A stretch of 62,047 bases of DNA from Aureimonas sp. AU22 (GTDB lineage Bacteria; Pseudomonadota; Alphaproteobacteria; Rhizobiales; Rhizobiaceae): the NCBI RefSeq assembly GCF_001463745.1, contig NZ_BBWJ01000003.1, positions 1 through 62,047 of the forward strand, written 5' to 3'. Below the pieces are notes generated by a model. It had not been told where the DNA came from. It ran no database searches and saw nothing but the letters and a program-made list of their open reading frames with translations. A program made the position numbers and the translations under genes. Below are positions 58,279 to 62,047 of the stretch, piece after piece. The number at the start of each line of letters is the position of its first letter. Position 1 is the first letter of the stretch.

Positions 58279-58482
58279 TTACTGCGTCGTGGTGGTGCCG
58301 GTGCCCGTGGTTCCGGTCGCTGGCGTCGTGGCCGTGCCGGTTGCCGGAGCCGGCGTCGTCGCGGTGCCGGTCGCGGGCGTGGTGGTCGTCGCGGCGGGGG
58401 TGGTGGACGAGCTGTTGTTGTCCGAGCACGCGCCAAGCGCGAGCATGGACAGGGCGCCGATGGCGAGGGTCAGGGAACGCAT
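58279..58482 (-). CDS. Small low-complexity lipoprotein
   Basis: A 67-residue protein with signal peptide and lipobox (LAIGALSMLALGAC), then almost only Thr, Ala, Gly and Pro, with a 10-residue unit PATGTATTPA repeated and a final GTTGTGTTTTQ. No family is recognised. Such Thr/Ala repeats are found in tiny lipoproteins of Rhizobiales and may vary in length between strains. A strong terminator follows, which supports its reality. The ATG at 58482 precedes the signal; an earlier in-frame start adds 11 unlikely residues. Confidence 0.75.
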   Translation of the reverse strand: MRSLTLAIGALSMLALGACSDNNSSSTTPAATTTTPATGTATTPAPATGTATTPATGTTGTGTTTTQ

Positions 58483-58681
58483 GGATCGTCTCCGTTGATT
58501 GAACTCCCCATCCAAACGATCGGAACGCCGATGGGTTCAATGCAAGAGGGATCACGCATGGAGTCGTGATGTTTCACAGATCATCATCGCTTCGTGAGAA
58601 GCCCTGGGATACAGTTTGGGACAAGCGTCGCCTTCGAAGGTCCGGACCGCACTGGCCCCTCGGCCGGCAACGGGAAGACGC

Positions 58682-59476
58682 ATGCGCGCCATCATCGATC
58701 TCCTGTCGCGGGCCGCCTCCGGCTCGCGCATCCCGGCTCTCATTGGAGCGACGCTTCTTCTGGCGGCATGCCGGAGCGCTTCGCTCGACCCGGGCGATCT
58801 CGGACTGACCGGCGTCGCTGGCTCGGCGCCGCATCACTATCCCGTCCACGGCATCGACGTGTCGAAGTACCAAGGCAAGATCGACTGGGACACGGTGCGC
58901 GCGGGCGGCGTCGCCTTCGCCTACATCAAATCCACCGAAGGCGGCGATCGTGTCGACTCGGCCTTCCGGCGCAACTGGGACGCGGCCGGTGCGGCCGGCG
59001 TTCCGCGCGGCGCCTACCATTTCTTCTACTGGTGCCGGCCCGGCATCGAGCAGGCGCGTTGGTTCATCCAGAACGTGCCGCGCGACGCGGCAGCCCTGCC
59101 TCCGGTGCTCGATGTCGAGTGGACGCCGGACTCGCCCACCTGCACGCGGCGCCCGCCCCGCGACGAGATGGTGCGCGAGATGACCGCCTTCATGGACGCG
59201 CTGGAGAAGCACTACGGCGTTCGGCCGGTGATCTACGCGCCGATCGACATCCATCGCGACCGTCTGATCGGCACCTTCCCGAAGCATCAGTTCTGGCTGC
59301 GCGGCGTGAAGGACCATCCGAGCGTCAACTACGACAGCCGCCCCGACTGGCGGTTCTGGCAGTGGACCGCGACCGGAACCGTGCCGGGCGTCTCCGGCGA
59401 TGTGGACCGCAACGCCTTCTCGGGCACGAAGGCCGACTGGGACGCCTGGCTCAAGGCGCACCGCCCTTCCGCCTGA
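58682..59476 (+). CDS. GH25 lysozyme-like lipoprotein
   Basis: A 264-residue protein with a signal and lipobox ending at C30 (ATLLLAAC). GH25 features: GIDVSKYQGKIDWDTV (catalytic D59), FAYIKSTEGGDRVD, GAYHFFYW, LDVEW (D144, E146) and FWQWTATGTVPGVSGDVDRNAF. GH25 enzymes cut MurNAc-beta-1,4-GlcNAc. Divergent from the small lipoprotein gene and 73 bp upstream of the MltB-like gene. Confidence 0.93.
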   Translation: MRAIIDLLSRAASGSRIPALIGATLLLAACRSASLDPGDLGLTGVAGSAPHHYPVHGIDVSKYQGKIDWDTVRAGGVAFAYIKSTEGGDRVDSAFRRNWDAAGAAGVPRGAYHFFYWCRPGIEQARWFIQNVPRDAAALPPVLDVEWTPDSPTCTRRPPRDEMVREMTAFMDALEKHYGVRPVIYAPIDIHRDRLIGTFPKHQFWLRGVKDHPSVNYDSRPDWRFWQWTATGTVPGVSGDVDRNAFSGTKADWDAWLKAHRPSA

Positions 59477-59549
59477 CGTTCCTCAAAGCGCCCCATTTGG
59501 CCCGTCAAAGGCGGCGCATCCCTATTCGAACCGGAGCGACGCACCCGCC

Positions 59550-60749
59550 ATGGCCCTTTCCTTCACATCGCTGGCGCTCGCCTCGACCCTTCTCGTCGCC
59601 GGCGTTTCCGGCGCAGCCGCCCAGGGCGCGCAGTGCGGCGGCGACTGGAACCAGTTCATGGCGGGCGTGAAGACCGAGGCGCTGGCCAAGGGCCTTTCGG
59701 CGGCCGGCATCGACCGTGCGCTTGGCAACGTGCGCCAGGACCAGAAGGTGCTGTCGCGCGACCGCGGCCAGGCCGTGTTCCAGCAGGAATGGAGCCGCTT
59801 CCAGGGCCGCATGGTCAACAAGGATCGGCTGGCGCGCGGCCAGGCGCAGCTGAAGAAATACGCCTCGACCTTCCGCGAAGTGGAAGCCGCGACTGGCGTG
59901 CCGGGCCCGGTGATCGCGAGCTTCTGGGGCCTCGAGACCGATTTCGGCGCGGTGCTCGGCGACTTCGACACCCTCTCGGCGCTCGCCACCCTTGCCCACG
60001 ACTGCCGCCGTCCCGAAATCTTCCGCCCGCACCTGATCTCGGCGATCGAGCTGGTGGACAAGGGGTACCTGCGCCCCGACCAGATGCGCGGCGCCTGGGC
60101 GGGCGAGCTCGGCCAGACGCAGATGCTGCCCGAGGACTACATCGCCTTCGGCACCGACCAGGACGGCAACGGCCAGATCAACCTCCTGACCGACGTGCCG
60201 GACGTCCTGATGACGACGGGCAAGTTCATCCAATCGATGGGCTGGCAGCGCGGCCAGCCATGGCTGGAGGCGATCCGCGTGCCGGCGGACTTTCCCTTCG
60301 ACCGCGCCGCGCTCGTCAACAAGGAGCCGCGCCGCGAATTCGCCGCGCTCGGCGTCACCAAGTCCGACGGCTCGCCGCTAGAGCGCGACGATGTGCCGGC
60401 TTCGATCATCCTACCGCAGGGCAAGGGCGGCCCGGCCTTCCTCGCCTTCCCGAACTTCGACATCTACCTGCAGTGGAACAACTCGCTGACCTACTCGCTG
60501 ACCGCCGCCTATTTCGGAACGCGGCTGGCGGGCGATCCGGTGGTGGACATGGGCAACCCGCAGCCCGGCCTCGACGGCGACCAGATGAAGGTCCTGCAGA
60601 ACAAGCTCGTCGCCCTCGGCTACGACGTCGGCAAGGTCGACGGGATTCTGGGCGCCAACACGCGCGCGGCGGTGGCGACCGAACAGGGCAAGCGCGGCTT
60701 CGCGCCGGACGGCTGGCCGACGGCGCCATTCCTCGCCGCCTTGAACTGA
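59550..60749 (+). CDS. MltB-type lytic murein transglycosylase with PG-binding domain
   Basis: A 399-residue protein: signal peptide (SLALASTLLVAGVSGAAA), GH103 catalytic domain with E129 in FWGLETDFGAVLGDFD, GAWAGELGQTQMLPEDYIAFGTDQDGNGQIN, and C-terminal PG_binding_1 (MKVLQNKLVALGYDVGKVDGILGANTRAAV). No lipobox is seen at the signal end, so it is soluble periplasmic rather than the E. coli MltB lipoprotein type. Confidence 0.94.
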   Translation: MALSFTSLALASTLLVAGVSGAAAQGAQCGGDWNQFMAGVKTEALAKGLSAAGIDRALGNVRQDQKVLSRDRGQAVFQQEWSRFQGRMVNKDRLARGQAQLKKYASTFREVEAATGVPGPVIASFWGLETDFGAVLGDFDTLSALATLAHDCRRPEIFRPHLISAIELVDKGYLRPDQMRGAWAGELGQTQMLPEDYIAFGTDQDGNGQINLLTDVPDVLMTTGKFIQSMGWQRGQPWLEAIRVPADFPFDRAALVNKEPRREFAALGVTKSDGSPLERDDVPASIILPQGKGGPAFLAFPNFDIYLQWNNSLTYSLTAAYFGTRLAGDPVVDMGNPQPGLDGDQMKVLQNKLVALGYDVGKVDGILGANTRAAVATEQGKRGFAPDGWPTAPFLAALN

Positions 60750-60756
60750 TCCGCAA

Positions 60757-60783
60757 GGGCGGGCCGCGAAGGCCCGCCCCTTT
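60757..60783. terminator. Bidirectional terminator between mltB-like and MDR genes
   Basis: GGGCGGGCC (60757-60765) and GGCCCGCCC (60771-60779) form a perfect 9-bp stem with loop GCGAA; the plus side is followed by CTTT. It serves the convergent transcripts. Confidence 0.65.
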
Positions 60784-60788
60784 CCGCG

Positions 60789-61766
60789 TCAGGGCCGGAC
60801 GAGGACCTTGCCGACCTTTCCGGGCGCGAGCGACGCCGTGACGGCGCGCCCGATCTCGGCCAGCGGCACGATCTCCTCCGCTTCCAGCTTCAGCTCGCCC
60901 TTGGCGACGCGCGAGACGAGTTCGCCCATCAGGCGCTTGCGGTCTTCGGCCGAGACGGCCGGACCGACCTTGGCGCCCCAGAACCCCTTGACCACGATCT
61001 GCTTGAAGATCAGCGCACCGGACGGGATGCGCATCGGCTCGCCGGTCATCGAGCCGAAGCAGACCAGCGTGCCGCCTTCGCCCAGGATGTCGGCGAGATC
61101 GGCCGCCGCCTCGCCGCCGACGGATTCGACGCCGGCCTTGATCGGCTGGCCACCCGTCACTTCGCGCACCTTGTCCTTCCAACCCTCGTTCTCCGTCGAG
61201 ACCGCGTTGCGGATGCCGGCGGCCTCGAGTTCGCGGACGCCCTCGTCGCGGCGCACGAGGCTGACGACATGGATACCGCGCGCTTCGGCCAACACCGCCA
61301 GCATGCGCCCGACCGCGCCGTTGGCCGCGTTCTGGGCGATCCACTCGCCTGGCCTTGCGCCCAGCGACTCCAGAAGCGTGATGGCGCTGAAGGGCATGGC
61401 GATCAGTTGCGCGGCCGCCTCGTCTCCGATCGCGTCCGGCACCGGCATGACGCCGCCGGCCTTGGCGATGAAGGCCTCGGCCCAAGTGCCGTGGACCCCG
61501 GCGGCGCTCACGCGCTGGCCGACCATGGCGCCGTCGACGCCCTCGCCCACCGCCTCGATCGTGCCGACGGCCTCGGAGCCGCCGATCGCCGGCAGCTCGG
61601 GCTTGTAACCGTAGGTGCCGCGCACCGTCCAAAGGTCGTGATTGTGGATCGGCGAGAGGATCGTGCGCACCCGCACCTCGCCGGGGCCGGGCTCGGGCAG
61701 CGGGCTGTCGCCCAGTTTCAGGACGTCGGCTGGATCGCCGAACCGGTCGTGGATCGCGCTTTTCAT
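60789..61766 (-). CDS. MDR-superfamily zinc-binding dehydrogenase / quinone- or enoyl-reductase-like
   Basis: A 325-residue medium-chain dehydrogenase/reductase. N-terminal GroES-like fold (GDPADVLKLGDSPLPEPGPGEVRVRTILSPIHNHDLWTVRGTYGYKPELPAIGGSEAVGTIEAVG), Rossmann half beginning around QNAANGAVGRMLAVLAEARGIHVVSLVRRDEG, and IKAGVESVGGEAAADLADILGEGGTLVCFGSMTGEP. The structural-zinc cysteine cluster is absent, as in the quinone-oxidoreductase / enoyl-reductase branch. The substrate is unknown. The ATG at 61766 precedes KSAIHDRFG; a longer frame to 61844 is not supported. Confidence 0.88.
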   Translation of the reverse strand: MKSAIHDRFGDPADVLKLGDSPLPEPGPGEVRVRTILSPIHNHDLWTVRGTYGYKPELPAIGGSEAVGTIEAVGEGVDGAMVGQRVSAAGVHGTWAEAFIAKAGGVMPVPDAIGDEAAAQLIAMPFSAITLLESLGARPGEWIAQNAANGAVGRMLAVLAEARGIHVVSLVRRDEGVRELEAAGIRNAVSTENEGWKDKVREVTGGQPIKAGVESVGGEAAADLADILGEGGTLVCFGSMTGEPMRIPSGALIFKQIVVKGFWGAKVGPAVSAEDRKRLMGELVSRVAKGELKLEAEEIVPLAEIGRAVTASLAPGKVGKVLVRP

Positions 61767-61920
61767 GACGTCATTCCCGTTTCGCGTTGTGAGAAGGAAA
61801 CGCGGGAAATGGGACGTCGGCCGGGAGAACCAAGGTCGGGACACGGCAAGGCACCCGCACCGTCACAGGCGGCCGGGGTGATGGGGTCTTCCGTGGTGTC
61901 GCCCCGGATGGAACGGGCGA

Positions 61921-62035
61921 CGGGCCGCCGGAGGCGAACCTTCTGGGGTAGTTCGTTAGAGTGGTCCGCCTCCGGCGACCCGCGCGGTGGTTGCGGTTCG
62001 GCAGGGTGTGCGAGACCCCGCCATGGAGCTTCTCC
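61921..62035 (-). ncRNA. Candidate structured RNA (three hairpins), edge-truncated
   Basis: Arms at 61921-61940 and 61960-61979 form a 20-bp stem with two mismatches; a second stem pairs 62000-62006 with 62016-62022 with one mismatch; a third is GGAG/CTCC at 62025-62035. On the plus strand the mismatches are A-C, but on the minus strand all three become G-U pairs, so the minus strand folds perfectly. It lies ~155 bp upstream of the MDR gene, also minus, and could be a leader or a separate small RNA. I do not recognise SRP RNA, tmRNA, 6S or a known riboswitch. The rest of 61767-62047 shows no gene. Confidence 0.4.
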
Positions 62036-62047
62036 GGTTGCCCGCCA

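Noticed and set aside
61840-62047. SRP RNA, tmRNA or tRNA at the right edge
   Set aside because: No GGAAGG-type SRP loop, no tag sequence or T-arm/CCA end in a consistent tRNA cloverleaf; only the hairpins remain, so it is reported as an unknown candidate.

Overview
The window is a high-GC chromosomal segment whose division/cell-wall (dcw) cluster has the alphaproteobacterial order mraZ-rsmH-ftsL-ftsI-murE-murF-mraY-murD-ftsW-murG-murC-murB...ddl-ftsQ-ftsA-ftsZ-lpxC-bamD-recN-ligA. Together with FtsZ ending in a [12 protein letters not shown] type tail, CtrA-type TTAA-N7-TTAA boxes, a PodJ-like polar protein, a prokaryotic FeS photolyase and the Lhr/ExoL/PdeM DNA-damage set, this points to Hyphomicrobiales (Rhizobiales), possibly near Aurantimonadaceae. 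The family-level guess is inference.

Layout. (1) 1-4.4 kb: an edge-truncated HxlR regulator diverging from VOC and DUF1428 genes, a ligase-associated exonuclease (exoL), a TPR-methyltransferase and a YitT membrane protein. (2) 4.4-14.1 kb: a large DEXH helicase (lhr), an HxlR/SDR divergent pair, FeS photolyase, a spermidine-synthase-like methyltransferase, a SulP transporter and pdeM. Two copies of an 84-bp intergenic repeat lie here. (3) 14.1-20.5 kb: DUF3429, a TSUP permease coupled to a TIGR02186 partner, and the 1329-residue PodJ-like protein with a CtrA box upstream. (4) 20.6-26 kb: a MerR regulator, a small ORF/leader region with hairpin and terminator, prmA, SCO, a hexapeptide acetyltransferase, a Tim44-like protein and a DEDDh exonuclease fused to a SWIM zinc finger.

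(5) 26-55 kb: ligA, recN, bamD, lpxC and the complete dcw cluster, all on the minus strand and mostly with 4-nt overlaps or very short gaps. It is interrupted between murB and ddl by a cation-diffusion transporter and a three-gene galactitol-type PTS (gatB, gatA, gatC order on the map). A CtrA box sits upstream of ddl-ftsQ-ftsA. Four 10-bp-phased TGGGN repeats, the signature of MraZ operators, lie upstream of mraZ. (6) 55.4-62 kb: RNase P RNA, then a run of peptidoglycan enzymes (SLT lytic transglycosylase, AmpD-like amidase, GH25 lysozyme lipoprotein, MltB-type transglycosylase) with a TerB-DnaJ protein, a tiny low-complexity lipoprotein and an MDR oxidoreductase. At the right edge is a set of hairpins that pair best as a minus-strand RNA.

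The dominant theme is envelope growth and division: the Mur enzymes make lipid II, MraY/MurG work at the membrane, FtsW/FtsI polymerise and cross-link, FtsQ/L/A/Z build the divisome, LpxC starts lipid A, BamD inserts outer-membrane proteins, and the right-hand hydrolases remodel the wall. A second theme is DNA repair (Lhr, ExoL, PdeM, photolyase, RecN, LigA, DEDDh exonuclease). I see no prophage, insertion sequence, CRISPR array, tRNA or rRNA gene. No obviously new multi-gene system stands out; the best leads are the right-edge RNA candidate, the PTS/CDF insertion in dcw, the SWIM-exonuclease fusion and the small transcribed region after merR.
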